DNA of 43,067 bases from Crocosphaera sp. (GCA_030064955.1 JASJDW010000021.1:1-43067), one strand, 5' to 3'. Shown: positions 17,963 to 28,994, counted from the first letter of the stretch. The notes: generated from the letters alone by a model not told the origin. Translations and numbers: made by a program.

Positions 17963-18631
17963 TTAGGATGGATAATATTGTTTAAGTATTTCACAGTTAT
18001 CTAACTTAGATAAAATATATATTCCTCCATCTCCTCCCCGACCAATTCGTAACGTTTCATCTAAATAAGTAATATCAAAAGTTGGAACTCTTCCTTTCGG
18101 ATTACGGGCTGGTACAACTTTGAAAGGATTTAGTTGAGGGGTTGTTATTCCTGCAATTTTTTCTATCGCCAAATAACGTTTTTGAAAGTCAATATTCAAT
18201 CGTTTATCAGGCAGTGGGTAGGACTTTTCTTTAGCTATTTCAAAAGTAGCTGTTACCCAAACCGCTCCTGATATTAATCCTAAACGATGTTTAACTAACG
18301 CTAAATTTACAAACGATTGGGTTGTTAATTCAATAACTTGATAGACCGCTCCGACTTTTAACCCATACTTTAACTTGCTTAATGAGCGAATTTCCCTAGA
18401 AGTTGAATATTGTAACTGCCAAACACCATCCAGAAGATTAATTCCATAAAACAGGGGAAATAAATTAGGATTTTTAGCTTCTACTTTTTGAGTTAATTTA
18501 TCAATTTTTTTAACAATTTCATCTTCCAATTGAACATCAGTAATCGGAGAACCCAATTGAATATCTGTGGGAGTTTTTAACCGCTCAATTTGGCTCAATA
18601 GTTCTTGTTTTAATCTCATTCTGTCTTCCAA
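17963..18631 (-). CDS. PAP/fibrillin family protein (plastoglobule-type lipid-associated)
   Basis: 222 residues, no signal peptide. LLDGVWQLQYSTSREIRSL (about 70-88) is the first conserved block of the PAP/fibrillin domain and FDITYLDETLRIGRGGDGGIYIL near the C-terminus the last, so the whole domain is present. Members bind thylakoid or plastoglobule lipids and are found in cyanobacteria and plastids, where they influence photoprotection and quinone/carotenoid storage. The N-terminal 40 residues are helical. The start ATG 18631 may be preceded by a longer unsupported extension. It converges with the tautomerase gene and is divergent from gatA, with a transposon end in the gap. Confidence 0.8.
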   Translation of the reverse strand: MEDRMRLKQELLSQIERLKTPTDIQLGSPITDVQLEDEIVKKIDKLTQKVEAKNPNLFPLFYGINLLDGVWQLQYSTSREIRSLSKLKYGLKVGAVYQVIELTTQSFVNLALVKHRLGLISGAVWVTATFEIAKEKSYPLPDKRLNIDFQKRYLAIEKIAGITTPQLNPFKVVPARNPKGRVPTFDITYLDETLRIGRGGDGGIYILSKLDNCEILKQYYPS

Positions 18632-18686
18632 ATCTTTAACCTAGTCTTCTAATAGTATTATGTCATTAATGATAGTATTTTTGTTT

Positions 18687-18767
18687 AACATATCGTTTGT
18701 GAATATGGTAAACTAAAATAGTAAAGCCGTCCTTCCCTATCACTAAAGGACGGGGTTTCTAACCGAT
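18687..18767 (+). mobile_element. Solo IS200/IS605-type left end upstream of gatA
   Basis: From AACATATCGTTTGTGAATAT through the hairpin CCGTCCTT (18727-18734)/AAGGACGG (18746-18753) to GGGGTTTCTAACCG, this stretch aligns base for base with the end of the TnpB element at 40380-40447 (AACATATCTTTTGTGACTAT, hairpin, GGGGTTTCAGACCC). No tnpB or right end is found beside it. It ends 6 bp before the gatA start codon, so it must supply or strongly affect the gatA leader. Confidence 0.75.
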
Positions 18768-18773
18768 TTTTTG

Positions 18774-20222
18774 ATGACATCTATCCGCGAACTCCATCAA
18801 CAATTAGTCAATAAAGAACGATCGGCCGTTGAGATTACCACAGAAGCATTAGAAAGAATCAACGCGGTAGACGCAAAAGTTAAAAGTTTCTTACAAGTTA
18901 CTGCTGATCACGCCCTGGAAACCGCCCAAAAAGTCGATGAAAAAATTGCCAAAAATGAAGAAATTGGCCTGTTAGCTGGCATCCCCATCGGTATTAAAGA
19001 TAATATGTGTACCACAGGTATTCAAACCACCTGTGGATCAAAAATTTTAGCTAATTTTGTCCCTCCCTACGAATCTACCGTCACCCAAAAATTAAAAGAC
19101 GCAGGGGCTGTTATGGTAGGTAAAACCAACCTTGATGAGTTTGCTATGGGGAGTTCCACCGAAAACTCTGGTTATCAAGTTACTGCCAACCCTTGGGATC
19201 TCTCCAGGGTTCCAGGGGGATCATCGGGGGGATCAGCAGCAGCCGTAGCAGCCTCAGAATGCTTTGTCGCCCTTGGTTCCGATACAGGGGGTTCGATCCG
19301 TCAACCCGCCTCCTTATGTGGCGTAGTAGGGCTAAAACCCACCTATGGGCTAGTGTCTCGTTTTGGGTTGGTCGCCTATGCTTCTTCTTTAGATCAAATT
19401 GGTCCGTTGGCCCGTAACGTAGAAGATGCAGCCATCTTATTAGGGGCGATCGCTGGTTACGATCCGAAAGATTCCACCAGCATCAATACCCCCATTCCTG
19501 ACTATACCCAATTCCTCAAACCCTCCTTAGAAGGGTTAACCGTTGGGGTTATTGAGGAAACCTTCGGAGAAGGATTAGATCCCGTAGTGTCTAAAACCGT
19601 TAAAGAAGCGATCGATCACCTCAAAACCTTAGGGGCAAAAGTCGTTAATATTTCTTGTCCCCGTTTCCGTTATGGTCTTCCTGCTTACTATATTATCGCC
19701 CCTTCAGAAGCATCCTCCAATTTAGCCCGTTACGATGCAGTAAAATATGGCATCCGTGAAGACGCAGACACCCTCATTGATATGTACACCAAAACCCGCG
19801 CGACTGGGTTCGGTAATGAGGTGAAACGACGGATTATGATCGGAACCTATACCTTATCAGCCGGTTACTATGACGCATATTACCTCAAAGCCCAAAAAGT
19901 TCGCACCTTAATTAAGCAAGATTTTGATGCAGGATTTGAGAAGGTGGATGTCTTGGTTTGTCCTACCTCTCCCACAACCGCGTTTAAAGCAGGGGAAAAG
20001 ACATCCGATCCCTTGAGTATGTATCTGTCGGATTTAATGACCATTCCTGTGAATTTAGCCGGTTTACCAGGGATGAGTATTCCTTGCGGGTTCGATGACC
20101 AAAACTTGCCCATTGGCTTACAATTAATTGGCAATGTCCTTGAAGAAGGAAAACTCTTTCAAGTTGCTTATGCTTATGAACAATCTACGGATTGGCATAA
20201 TCAATCACCTCCATTACAGTAG
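18774..20222 (+). CDS. gatA: Asp-tRNA(Asn)/Glu-tRNA(Gln) amidotransferase subunit A
   Basis: Glutaminase subunit of the GatCAB complex, which amidates misacylated Glu-tRNA(Gln) and Asp-tRNA(Asn) in the cytosol. 482 residues from ATG 18774. The TTG directly before it in frame is not needed. The amidase signature is complete: GIKDN with Lys75, [14 protein letters not shown] with cis-Ser150, and [11 protein letters not shown] with nucleophile Ser174, spaced exactly as in characterised GatA. Full length. gatB and gatC are not in the window, as is common in cyanobacteria where the genes are dispersed. Base composition is richer in GC than neighbouring accessory genes, as for other conserved genes here. 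The leader is occupied by a transposon end. Confidence 0.96.
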   Translation: MTSIRELHQQLVNKERSAVEITTEALERINAVDAKVKSFLQVTADHALETAQKVDEKIAKNEEIGLLAGIPIGIKDNMCTTGIQTTCGSKILANFVPPYESTVTQKLKDAGAVMVGKTNLDEFAMGSSTENSGYQVTANPWDLSRVPGGSSGGSAAAVAASECFVALGSDTGGSIRQPASLCGVVGLKPTYGLVSRFGLVAYASSLDQIGPLARNVEDAAILLGAIAGYDPKDSTSINTPIPDYTQFLKPSLEGLTVGVIEETFGEGLDPVVSKTVKEAIDHLKTLGAKVVNISCPRFRYGLPAYYIIAPSEASSNLARYDAVKYGIREDADTLIDMYTKTRATGFGNEVKRRIMIGTYTLSAGYYDAYYLKAQKVRTLIKQDFDAGFEKVDVLVCPTSPTTAFKAGEKTSDPLSMYLSDLMTIPVNLAGLPGMSIPCGFDDQNLPIGLQLIGNVLEEGKLFQVAYAYEQSTDWHNQSPPLQ

Positions 20223-20330
20223 GAAGAATAATAATAGTAAAGACTGTTACATGCTTGTCAAGGTTTAAACCTAGCATAATTGACACTTTTACTGTTAAAT
20301 TAATACGCAAAACTTGAGGATGATTCCTGA

Positions 20331-21233
20331 ATGATGATCAATCTTTTGTTAAAAGGTTTACTAAATGGTGTGGGTGTCGGAGTGGTAGCCTATCTTTCTC
20401 TTTGTGTTGCTTTGATTGTTGGTCAAAATCGGCTGATTTTCAAACCTTCCCCCACCATAGATATGACTCCTGCTGACTTAGCAATGTCTTACGAAGATGT
20501 CTGGTTATCGGTGATGACTCCTCAAGGTAAAGTAGAACAAGTCCACGGTTGGTGGATTAACCCTAATCGGTATCCAGAGAAAGTATTATTATATCTACAT
20601 GGTATTGGTGGTAATATTAGCCATAATTTAGGCGCAGTTCAAACCTTTTATGATCGAGGCTACTCTGTTTTTATCGTTGATTATCGAGGCTATGGCCGCA
20701 GTCAAGGTCAGTTTCCCACAGAATCAGAAATATACCGTGATTCTCAAGCTGCCTGGGATCATTTAACCGAAGAACGTCAAATTAAACCCCAAAATATCTT
20801 TATCTATGGTCATTCTTTAGGTGGGGCCGTTGCTATTGATTTAGGAGTCCGTAAACCTTATGCAGCCGGTATTATTGTAGAAAATACCTTTACTTCCATG
20901 ATGGATATGGTTGATTATTCAGGGTTCATTTATCAACTATTTCCAGCTAAATTACTGGTACATCAACGTTTTGATTCTTTAGCAAAATTATCCTTATTAC
21001 AAGTTCCTTTATTATTGATTCATGGAACCAGCGATCGCAAAGTTCCTCACATCATGAGTGAAACTCTATTCCAAGCGGCTAAAGTTCCTAAAAAAATTCT
21101 CTTAGTTGAGGATGCTGGCCATATGAATGTTAGTGCGATCGCCCCTGAAAAATACGTTGGAACTCTGCAAGAATTTGAACAATTAGTCAATCAAAATCAA
21201 AGACAATTAGCCTTAGAGACTGTTTATAAATAA
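20331..21233 (+). CDS. Alpha/beta hydrolase with N-terminal membrane anchor
   Basis: 300 residues. Residues 4-32 are hydrophobic (LLLKGLLNGVGVGVVAYL...), a likely membrane anchor or uncleaved signal. The hydrolase fold follows: LYLHGIGGNISHN (oxyanion region), VDYRGYGRSQG, nucleophile elbow IYGHSLGG with Ser162, LLIHGTSDRKVP with the acid Asp and DAGHMNVS with the catalytic His. It resembles the serine aminopeptidase/BEM46-like group of membrane-tethered hydrolases. Substrate unknown. Two ATGs stand in tandem at 20331 and 20334, and I take the first. It is separated from gatA by 108 bp, so probably has its own promoter. A GTGGGCAAA hairpin follows its stop. Confidence 0.85.
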   Translation: MMINLLLKGLLNGVGVGVVAYLSLCVALIVGQNRLIFKPSPTIDMTPADLAMSYEDVWLSVMTPQGKVEQVHGWWINPNRYPEKVLLYLHGIGGNISHNLGAVQTFYDRGYSVFIVDYRGYGRSQGQFPTESEIYRDSQAAWDHLTEERQIKPQNIFIYGHSLGGAVAIDLGVRKPYAAGIIVENTFTSMMDMVDYSGFIYQLFPAKLLVHQRFDSLAKLSLLQVPLLLIHGTSDRKVPHIMSETLFQAAKVPKKILLVEDAGHMNVSAIAPEKYVGTLQEFEQLVNQNQRQLALETVYK

Positions 21234-21245
21234 AATCTTAAGACG

Positions 21246-21311
21246 GTAGAGTGGGCAAATTCAGAGATTTATCTGGACTACCCATAAACTAGAAAACTTT
21301 GCCCACCCTAC
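21246..21311. repeat. GTGGGCAAA/TTTGCCCAC hairpin repeat (copy 1)
   Basis: GGTAGAGTGGGCAAA (from 21246) is inverted as TTTGCCCACCCTAC (21298-21311). Related copies: a full pair at 23055-23118 and half copies at about 13945 and 23408-23421. It follows the hydrolase gene and could also stop transcription. Confidence 0.6.
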
Positions 21312-21448
21312 AAAACTGCTTCTTAATGTTCCTTCAACAAACACTCTCTTAGAATTTTAAGAAAGAGGGAACTCCGGAACGGGGAATAGGCAATAGTGTT
21401 TCATTTTGATGCTTATTAAGTTTATTTGTTTTGGTGCAAGATGTCAGT

Positions 21449-22150
21449 TTAACCTAAATCAAACAGCAAAATTTCGCTATCATCGGTAGTAGCTGTAAAC
21501 TCAATATCCGTTTCTCGAGTAATGGCAGCACCGTCGCCAGCTTGAAGAGTGTGACCATTAATCTCTGTTAAGCCTTTAACTATTTGAACCCATAATAACC
21601 GATTTTCTGAGGTACTATGGTTGATGCGATCTCCTTCATTCAAAACCGTAACATACAGATCAGCATCCTGATGAATTTTGACGGAATCATATCTACCATC
21701 ACTAGAAGCCACTAATCTGAATTTTCCCTGTTTTTCGGACAAGGAAAAATGTTTTTGTTCATAGCTTGGTTTCAGACCTTTTTGATTAGGAATAATCCAA
21801 ATTTGCAGAAAGTGAACGGGGTCAGTTTTTGAAGCATTAAACTCACTGTGAGCAATCCCCGTCCCCGCAGACATTCGTTGTATGTCCCCTGGATAAATCA
21901 CTGAACCGTTACCCAGACTATCTTTATGTTCTAAGGCTCCTTTCAAGACGTAAGAAATAATTTCCATGTCTTTGTGTCCGTGAGTGCCAAACCCTTGACC
22001 GGCTTGAACTTGGTCTTCATTAATCACCCGTAGATTACCAAATCCCCTGTAATTCTGGTCGTAATAATAACCAAACGAAAAAGTATGCTTACTATTAAGC
22101 CAGCCTAAATTGGATTGACCTCTTGCTTGATCTTTACGAACAGTAATCAT
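21449..22150 (-). CDS. Pirin family protein
   Basis: 233 residues, bicupin fold. Metal ligands of the pirin family are visible as His57 and His59 in [11 protein letters not shown] and His101 and Glu103 in [12 protein letters not shown]. The N-terminus [18 protein letters not shown] is a hallmark of the YhaK-type short pirins. Some pirins are quercetin dioxygenases and others are redox-linked regulators. The function in cyanobacteria is unsettled. Cytosolic. AGAGGAGGGGC lies before ATG 22150, a good ribosome-binding site. No neighbour suggests a pathway. Confidence 0.93.
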   Translation of the reverse strand: MITVRKDQARGQSNLGWLNSKHTFSFGYYYDQNYRGFGNLRVINEDQVQAGQGFGTHGHKDMEIISYVLKGALEHKDSLGNGSVIYPGDIQRMSAGTGIAHSEFNASKTDPVHFLQIWIIPNQKGLKPSYEQKHFSLSEKQGKFRLVASSDGRYDSVKIHQDADLYVTVLNEGDRINHSTSENRLLWVQIVKGLTEINGHTLQAGDGAAITRETDIEFTATTDDSEILLFDLG

Positions 22151-22222
22151 AATTTTTGCCCCTCCTCTGGGTTGAAATTTACTGTTTTTATCCTGACTCC
22201 TGCCTTAACGGGATAGGGTATT

Positions 22223-22248
22223 TACCTCACAAGTATGGGAACTGCTAG
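22223..22248. repeat. Half copy of the TATAGC MITE-like family
   Basis: TACCTCACAAGTATGGGAAC followed by TGCTAG is the right end of the family. The rest of the element is absent. A shorter piece, GGGAACTGCTATATT, occurs at about 22826-22840, so the coiled-coil gene is bracketed by two ends in the same orientation. Confidence 0.6.
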
Positions 22249-22255
22249 AAAATAT

Positions 22256-22756
22256 CTAAGGATTAGCTAAAAAGAACGTTCTAAAACCTGCTGTTGCTAT
22301 TGCACCTGCTAAAAGGACAATCAAAGCCCAAACTTGATTCCTTTGGGTTCCCTCAACTGCTTTTAGCCGATCATCCATTCCCTCAACTTTTTCAGTTAGT
22401 TTGGTTTGTCCTATTTCTAGACTGTTAAAACGCTCTTCTACTTTATCAAATTTAGTTTCAAATTTCTTGTCAATTCCATCTAACTTAGTCTCAAACTTCT
22501 CAAACTTAGTCTCAAATTTCTCAAACTTGGTTTCAAATTTATTATCAAGTGCATCTAATTTAGTCTCGAATTTATTATCAAGTGCATCTAGTTTAGTCTC
22601 GAATTTATTATCAAGTGCATCTAATTTGGTCTCAAACTTTTCATCAATTTTATCCAACTTAGTCTCAAACTTTTCATCAATTTTATCCAACTTACTACTG
22701 ATGTCTTTCAAAAGTTCTTCTAACGAGTAATTGACTGAGATGGGTGTTTGACTCAT
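22256..22756 (-). CDS. Membrane-anchored coiled-coil protein with 11-residue repeats
   Basis: 166 residues. From about residue 20 to 105 it is built of 11-residue units of the form KLDALDNKFET, with variants KLDKIDEKFET and KFEKFET. Units of 11 residues (hendecads) form long, nearly straight or right-handed coiled coils. After a less regular coil (about 105-140) a single membrane helix VWALIVLLAGAIATAGF sits near the C-terminus, so the coil should face the cytosol with a tail anchor. The DNA repeats as a 33-bp unit (about 22538-22640), which allows unit gain and loss by slippage. Function unknown. It resembles the small coiled-coil/tail-anchor proteins common in cyanobacteria. The antisense ORF over it is a shadow. 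Confidence 0.8.
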   Translation of the reverse strand: MSQTPISVNYSLEELLKDISSKLDKIDEKFETKLDKIDEKFETKLDALDNKFETKLDALDNKFETKLDALDNKFETKFEKFETKFEKFETKLDGIDKKFETKFDKVEERFNSLEIGQTKLTEKVEGMDDRLKAVEGTQRNQVWALIVLLAGAIATAGFRTFFLANP

Positions 22757-22951
22757 AGGTTAAACTCCTACATAATTACCTAAACAAAAATGAAATTTAT
22801 TTCTTGAGTGAACCAGGAGATTTGGGAACTGCTATATTATTATTGTACAGTAATTTGAAAAATTAGTAAGCCAACATCAAAGACAGCTAATCTTAGACTT
22901 TTGAACAACTAAATAATTATCGTAAAACTGTTAAATCTTCAATCAAAGTAA

Positions 22952-23057
22952 ATGCCTTGGATAACAGGAAAAAAATAAAAAGTAACAGATATACTATCCA
23001 AGAAAATCTTGGAAAAGGACGTTTTTCTATTACTTATTTAGCTAAAGATAGATTGTA
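22952..23057 (+). pseudogene. 5' remnant of a Ser/Thr protein kinase gene
   Basis: ATG 22952 opens MPWITGKK and stops at once. Adding one A to the seven-A run at 22969-22975 restores MPWITGKKIKSNRYTIQEN and then LGKGRFSITYLAKDRL, the start of a typical cyanobacterial kinase with its glycine-rich loop. The homology ends exactly where the GTAGGGTGGGCAAA repeat begins (23055). The gene was therefore broken by a one-base deletion and by truncation at the repeat. The other two thirds of the 672-bp gap (22757-23428) hold only repeats. Confidence 0.7.
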
Positions 23058-23118
23058 GGGTGGGCAAAATATAGATAGTTTAAATTAATCAAATTTCTTC
23101 CAAATTTTGCCCACCTTA
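23055..23118. repeat. GTGGGCAAA/TTTGCCCAC hairpin repeat (copy 2)
   Basis: GTAGGGTGGGCAAAAT (23055-23070) and ATTTTGCCCACC (23104-23115) form a hairpin with a 33-nt loop. It replaces the rest of the kinase remnant. Confidence 0.65.
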
Positions 23119-23161
23119 GTCCTGTTGTAAGTATCATGGTGGACAATTGATTCAAAATTAA

Positions 23162-23385
23162 TATAGCGTTTTCTGGACTCATGAGGTAGACCTAATATTC
23201 AACTTCTGAACTCCTGAACTCCCGAACTCCTAAAACGAGAAAAGTTTGTACCTCACAAGTATGGGAACTGCTATAGCGTTTTCTGGACTCATGAGGTATA
23301 CCTAATATTCAACTTCTGAACTCCTGAACTCCCGAACTCCTAAAACGAGAAAAGTTTGTACCTCACAAGTATGGGAACTGCTATA
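23162..23385. repeat. Two tandem copies of the TATAGC MITE-like element
   Basis: Copy A is 23162-23275 and copy B 23272-23385, so they share the four bases TATA. They differ by about one base. Each starts TATAGCGTTTTCTGGACTCA and ends in TATGGGAACTGCTATA. The two ends are imperfect inverted repeats. The middle carries short direct repeats of CTCC(T/C)GAACT. Other copies: 25466-25585, 30125-30236, 32258-32370. Confidence 0.8.
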
Positions 23386-23407
23386 TTAACTCAAATGAAT
23401 AATAGCA

Positions 23408-23421
23408 TTTGCCCACCCTAC
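23408..23421. repeat. Half GTGGGCAAA repeat next to the mnmG end
   Basis: TTTGCCCACCCTAC is one arm of the hairpin family, 8 bp from the mnmG stop codon. Confidence 0.5.
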
Positions 23422-23428
23422 TTATAAA

Positions 23429-25336
23429 TCATTGATGAATCTCAAACCGCGATCGCATTTCTAAATACACCAATAAAGCATTAATATCGGCAGGATTTAC
23501 CCCACCAATGCGAGACGCTTGGCCAAGGGTCAAAGGACGAACTTTTGTTAATTTTTCCCTTGCTTCCATGGAAAGGGTGTCTATGGACATATAATCCAGG
23601 TCTGAGGGCAATTTTTTGTTACTATGTCGGCTAATTTGTTCGATTTGAATTTGTTGCCGTTTCAAATAACCTGAGTATTTAATATCAATTTCTGCTCCTT
23701 CTTTTTCAACAGTTGTTAAGTTTTTGTTCCCTAACCCATACTGTTCTAAATGATGATAATGAAACTTAGGACGACGTAATAGATCCGCTAACGTCACTGA
23801 TCCTTTAATCTTCTGTTGTGTGTCATTAACAATATTAATAGCAACTGCCTCTCTTTCTTTAATTCTTGTTTCATACAGTCGCTCTTTTTCGGCTACAATA
23901 TTGGCTTGTTTTTGTTCAAATAGATCCCAGCGACGATCATCAATTAATCCTATTTCTCGCCCTAAAGGAGTTAGTCTTTGATCCGCATTGTCAGACCTTA
24001 AAATTAAGCGATATTCAGACCGAGACGTTAACATTCTATAAGGTTCTCTAAGATCTTTTGTACATAAATCATCGATTAATGTTCCCAGATAACTTTCTTC
24101 TCTGGGGAAGATAATCATCTCTTCATTCTTAACAAATTTAACCGCATTAATACCCGAAACAATGCCTTGCGCTGCTGCTTCTTCGTAACCCGTTGTCCCA
24201 TTAATTTGTCCCGCACAAAATAACCCTTGAATTTTTTTCGTCATCAACGTTGGATAACATTGAGTTGCTGGTAAAAAGTCATATTCTACTGCATACGCAG
24301 GACGCAACATAACACAATTTTCTAACCCTGGAAGCGTCCTTAACATCGCTAATTGAATGTTTTCGGGTAAACCAGTAGAAAACCCTTGAATATATAATTC
24401 TGGTATGGTTCTTCCTTCCGGTTCGATAAAAATTTGATGGCTTTCTTTATCTGCAAACCTAACAATTTTATCCTCAATAGAAGGACAATAACGAGGTCCT
24501 TTTGAATCAATAAACCCGCCATAAATAGGAGACAAATGTAAATTATCTTGAATTAATTGATGCGTCTTAGAAGTGGTTCTGGTTAAATAACAATTCATTT
24601 GTTCTCGTTCTACCCAAACATCAGGATCGAAGCTAAACCAACGAACTTCCTCATCTGGGGGTTGAGGTTCTAACTTACCATAGTCCACCGATCGCTTATC
24701 AACCCTTGCAGGGGTTCCTGTTTTCAGTCTTCCTGTCTCAAACCCCAAGTCATTGAGAGTCTCCGTTAACCCTACCGCAGCGAACTCTCCGGCCCTTCCT
24801 GCTTCCATAGACTTATTCCCGATCCAAATGCGACCCCCTAAAAAGGTTCCAGTGGTCAAAATAACCGCTTTGGCCTCGAAACAAGTCCCAAAATAGGTTT
24901 GTATTCCGATGACCTCATCATTTTTCCCCAATACCAAATCCGTTACCATTCCCTCACGGATACTTAAATTTTCTTGATTTTCAACAATTTCCTTCATCAC
25001 AGCCGAATATTCTCGCTTATCCGTCTGCGCCCGTAACGCCCATACTGCCGGTCCCCGTGAAGAGTTGAGAACCCGTTTTTGTAGATAGGTGCGATCGGCC
25101 ATTTTTCCGATCTCCCCTCCCAAAGCGTCCACTTCATGGGTTAACTGAGACTTGGCCGGTCCTCCCACTGCGGGGTTGCAGGGTTGCCAAGCAATGCGAT
25201 CGAGGTTGAGGGTTAACATGAGGGTACGACACCCTAAACGAGCTGCTGCTAGGGCTGCTTCACAGCCAGAATGGCCAGCACCCACTACAATAATATCAAA
25301 GCTATCTTGAAAGTCGACGGGAGTGGTAAGGGTCAT
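23429..25336 (-). CDS. mnmG: tRNA uridine-5-carboxymethylaminomethyl modification enzyme MnmG
   Basis: FAD-dependent partner of MnmE (TrmE) that installs the 5-carboxymethylaminomethyl group on U34 of certain tRNAs in the cytosol. 635 residues, full length. FAD-binding [17 protein letters not shown] lies at about 18-34. Family signatures [14 protein letters not shown] and [18 protein letters not shown] follow, then [31 protein letters not shown] and the C-terminal helical domain ending [18 protein letters not shown]. No neighbour belongs to its pathway. The flanks on both sides are repeat-rich. Confidence 0.97.
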   Translation of the reverse strand: MTLTTPVDFQDSFDIIVVGAGHSGCEAALAAARLGCRTLMLTLNLDRIAWQPCNPAVGGPAKSQLTHEVDALGGEIGKMADRTYLQKRVLNSSRGPAVWALRAQTDKREYSAVMKEIVENQENLSIREGMVTDLVLGKNDEVIGIQTYFGTCFEAKAVILTTGTFLGGRIWIGNKSMEAGRAGEFAAVGLTETLNDLGFETGRLKTGTPARVDKRSVDYGKLEPQPPDEEVRWFSFDPDVWVEREQMNCYLTRTTSKTHQLIQDNLHLSPIYGGFIDSKGPRYCPSIEDKIVRFADKESHQIFIEPEGRTIPELYIQGFSTGLPENIQLAMLRTLPGLENCVMLRPAYAVEYDFLPATQCYPTLMTKKIQGLFCAGQINGTTGYEEAAAQGIVSGINAVKFVKNEEMIIFPREESYLGTLIDDLCTKDLREPYRMLTSRSEYRLILRSDNADQRLTPLGREIGLIDDRRWDLFEQKQANIVAEKERLYETRIKEREAVAINIVNDTQQKIKGSVTLADLLRRPKFHYHHLEQYGLGNKNLTTVEKEGAEIDIKYSGYLKRQQIQIEQISRHSNKKLPSDLDYMSIDTLSMEAREKLTKVRPLTLGQASRIGGVNPADINALLVYLEMRSRFEIHQ

Positions 25337-25465
25337 AGTTTGGAAATCAGACGGCAGAAATCAGAAGTCAAATGTTTGATGTTAGGTTTATTATTTGACT
25401 ACTATGTTTTATTCTAACGGATACCCCTTAAACAAACTTGTTAACGGTGATATTGCAGCATCTAA

Positions 25466-25585
25466 TATAGCAGTTCCCATACTTGTGAGGTACAAACTCT
25501 TCTAGTTCTAGGAGTTAGGAGTTAGGAGTTCGGGAGTTCAGGAGTTGAATATTATGTGTACCTCATGAGTCCAGGAAATGCTATG
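25466..25585. repeat. TATAGC MITE-like element (copy C, opposite orientation)
   Basis: Starts TATAGCAGTTCCCATACTTG and ends CTCATGAGTCCAGGAAATGC then TATG. The centre is five GGAGTT(A/C) direct repeats. It occupies most of the 346-bp gap 25337-25682 between mnmG and pgm, where nothing else is recognisable. Confidence 0.75.
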
Positions 25586-25652
25586 TTGTTTTATCAATCA
25601 TAAATAACGGTAAAGTGGTTATGAATCATACCTTGCTTAAGGGTATGTATAG

Positions 25653-27317
<1,665 letters not shown>

Positions 27318-27338
27318 TCATCCACAGATACCCTTCGC

Positions 27339-27366
27339 GTAGAGACGTTACAGGAAACGTCTCTAC
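27339..27366. repeat. Perfect hairpin GTAGAGACGTT/AACGTCTCTAC
   Basis: Two 11-bp arms with a 6-nt loop, 22 bp after the pgm stop. The TAGAGACGTT motif is a widespread cyanobacterial dispersed repeat. It may act as a terminator although no U tract follows. Confidence 0.6.
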
Positions 27367-27413
27367 AGAGAATAGCAATCAAGATTTTTTTGTCATTTTT
27401 AAAGGAGGAAGTC

Positions 27414-28634
27414 ATGAATGGTTCTCATCAAAAACAATTCAAAATCTTAAGTTTAGATGGCGGTGGTATTCGGGGAATGATTTCGGCAACTATTCTTAAA
27501 GAAGTTGAAAAGCAACTAGAAATTTATTGTCAAAAAAATAACCAGCAAACTATAAAGTTACATGATTATTTTGATGTGGTTGCAGGAACTTCTACAGGGT
27601 CAATTTTAGCAGCAGGAGTAGCAGCTAAACTTAGTGCGAGTCAACTGATTCAATTGTATCAAGATAATGCAGAAACGATTTTTGATAAGGGGACTAGAAA
27701 TTCCCGAAATTTGGGAATACTGACTGGATACATTTTACAAATTTTCTTCCCTCAATGGGGTTTATATCCGAACAAAAATGGTCAGGGTTTAGCGAAAGTG
27801 TTGCAGGAAAAATTAGTCAATGAACAAAGACAACCTTTAAAATTAAATGAGATCAAAAAACCTATTCTTTTTATTCCCGCTTATGATACTTATAGTCGTA
27901 ATACCACTTGGTTTGCGAGTAATAGAAAAGAGGCTAATCTTTGGTTTACAAATATAGAAGTGTGGCAATTATGTGTTGCTTCAGCAGCAGCACCAACATT
28001 TTTCCCTGCTTATCCTTTACGTTATACTGATGGAAAACAGTTACCTCATATTGATGGGGGAGTATCAGCAAATAATCCATCTTTATCAGCGATCGCACAT
28101 CTTTTGGTGACGGAAAAAGGAAGTAATCTCAATAATATTTCTGTGTTGTCTATTGGCACAGGAAACACTACAGAAGTCTTTACTTATGATAAGATTAGAA
28201 AGTGGGGTTTATTGGGGGTTATTAGTCACGTTGCTGATATTTTTCTTAACCCTGGATCTCAAAATACTGAAGCCATTTGTCAGGAATTTTTGAGAAGTGT
28301 AGCAACAGAAAAACACTGTAATTATTTACGACTTAATTTTGATTTAAACCAAGCATTTAAGGGTGGGAGAAAAACAGGTAAATTAAGAGAACCCATTGAA
28401 CCTCATACTGATGCCAAAAACCAGTATCTCGGAAAACATATTTCAGAGGAAATTGATGATCCGAATTTATGTATTAAACAGCCTGATCTGGGTAAATCAT
28501 TATTAGAAGAAGTAGCGGAAGCTTATCTAGCTTCAACAGAAAAAGATCAGCCACCTGATGAAACTACAGACATAAGGATAGTAGATAAAATTCAAAGATT
28601 TATTGAAGATAATCCCCCAATTTTTCCTAATTGA
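27414..28634 (+). CDS. Patatin-like phospholipase
   Basis: 406 residues from ATG 27414, which has a strong AAAGGAGGAA 4 nt upstream. An in-frame upstream TTG at 27390 is not used because that would run through the ribosome-binding site. The patatin domain has the oxyanion motif SLDGGGIRG (13-21), nucleophile GTSTG with Ser60 and catalytic Asp214 in HIDGGVSANNPS, the complete Ser-Asp dyad. It would hydrolyse acyl esters of membrane lipids. Residues about 300-406 form a less conserved C-terminal part. It converges with the next minus-strand gene, with only 3 bp between the stop codons. Similar enzymes act in lipid turnover, and some are effectors of phage defence, but no defence partner is visible. 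Confidence 0.9.
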   Translation: MNGSHQKQFKILSLDGGGIRGMISATILKEVEKQLEIYCQKNNQQTIKLHDYFDVVAGTSTGSILAAGVAAKLSASQLIQLYQDNAETIFDKGTRNSRNLGILTGYILQIFFPQWGLYPNKNGQGLAKVLQEKLVNEQRQPLKLNEIKKPILFIPAYDTYSRNTTWFASNRKEANLWFTNIEVWQLCVASAAAPTFFPAYPLRYTDGKQLPHIDGGVSANNPSLSAIAHLLVTEKGSNLNNISVLSIGTGNTTEVFTYDKIRKWGLLGVISHVADIFLNPGSQNTEAICQEFLRSVATEKHCNYLRLNFDLNQAFKGGRKTGKLREPIEPHTDAKNQYLGKHISEEIDDPNLCIKQPDLGKSLLEEVAEAYLASTEKDQPPDETTDIRIVDKIQRFIEDNPPIFPN

Positions 28635-28637
28635 ATT

Positions 28638-28994
28638 TTAAACTTTCGTTTTCCAGGGAAGATACCACCGACCGCTAGTGCCATGTTGTAGACAAATTCT
28701 GTCTTTAATTTCCCCAGCAATAGGATTACCCTGTTCATCAAATTTAGTTCGATAGACAACTTCTTTTAGTTCTATGTGATCTTTAACATATTGAGTCAAA
28801 TCTTCTTGACTTTTTGGACTACCAGACAATCCCCAAGACCTCTCGAAATATTCTTTAATAGAAGCAATAGAAGTTAACCCTTCTGTTTTGGTACTATGTA
28901 AGACTTGTTCCCAAGGAATTTCTATATCTCGTTTACGCTGAAAAGAAAGAATAGGGGGAGTTTCTTTGAGATTTTCTGGCGGTTTATCGACCAA
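28638..28994 (-). CDS. Hypothetical protein, 118 aa
   Basis: Not recognised. Soluble and charged, without membrane segment. Visible features are a Pro-rich start (MVDKPPENLKETPP), a helical middle (SIASIKEYFERSWGL) and a C-terminal part EVVYRTKFDEQGNPIAGEIKDRIC, which looks like two beta strands. The last residues LQHGTSGRWYLPWKTKV are aromatic. Its stop codon is 3 bp from that of the patatin gene on the other strand, so the two transcripts overlap at their 3' ends. An alternative is a degenerate fragment of a larger protein, since the upstream flank is long and repeat-rich. Confidence 0.5.
   Translation of the reverse strand: MVDKPPENLKETPPILSFQRKRDIEIPWEQVLHSTKTEGLTSIASIKEYFERSWGLSGSPKSQEDLTQYVKDHIELKEVVYRTKFDEQGNPIAGEIKDRICLQHGTSGRWYLPWKTKV

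Noticed and set aside
22538-22640. 33-bp repeats considered as a CRISPR array
   Set aside because: The repeats are contiguous without spacers and code for an 11-residue protein repeat.
22401-22730. + strand ORF rich in Asn/Leu/Val/Ser
   Set aside because: Exact antisense of the 33-bp repeats of the coiled-coil gene; repetition alone keeps it open.
27390-27413. Upstream TTG start for the patatin gene
   Set aside because: It would place the strong AAAGGAGG ribosome-binding site inside the coding region; ATG 27414 fits better.
27414-28994. Patatin lipase plus small neighbour as a CBASS-like defence operon
   Set aside because: The genes are convergent, and no nucleotidyltransferase or other defence partner is visible.
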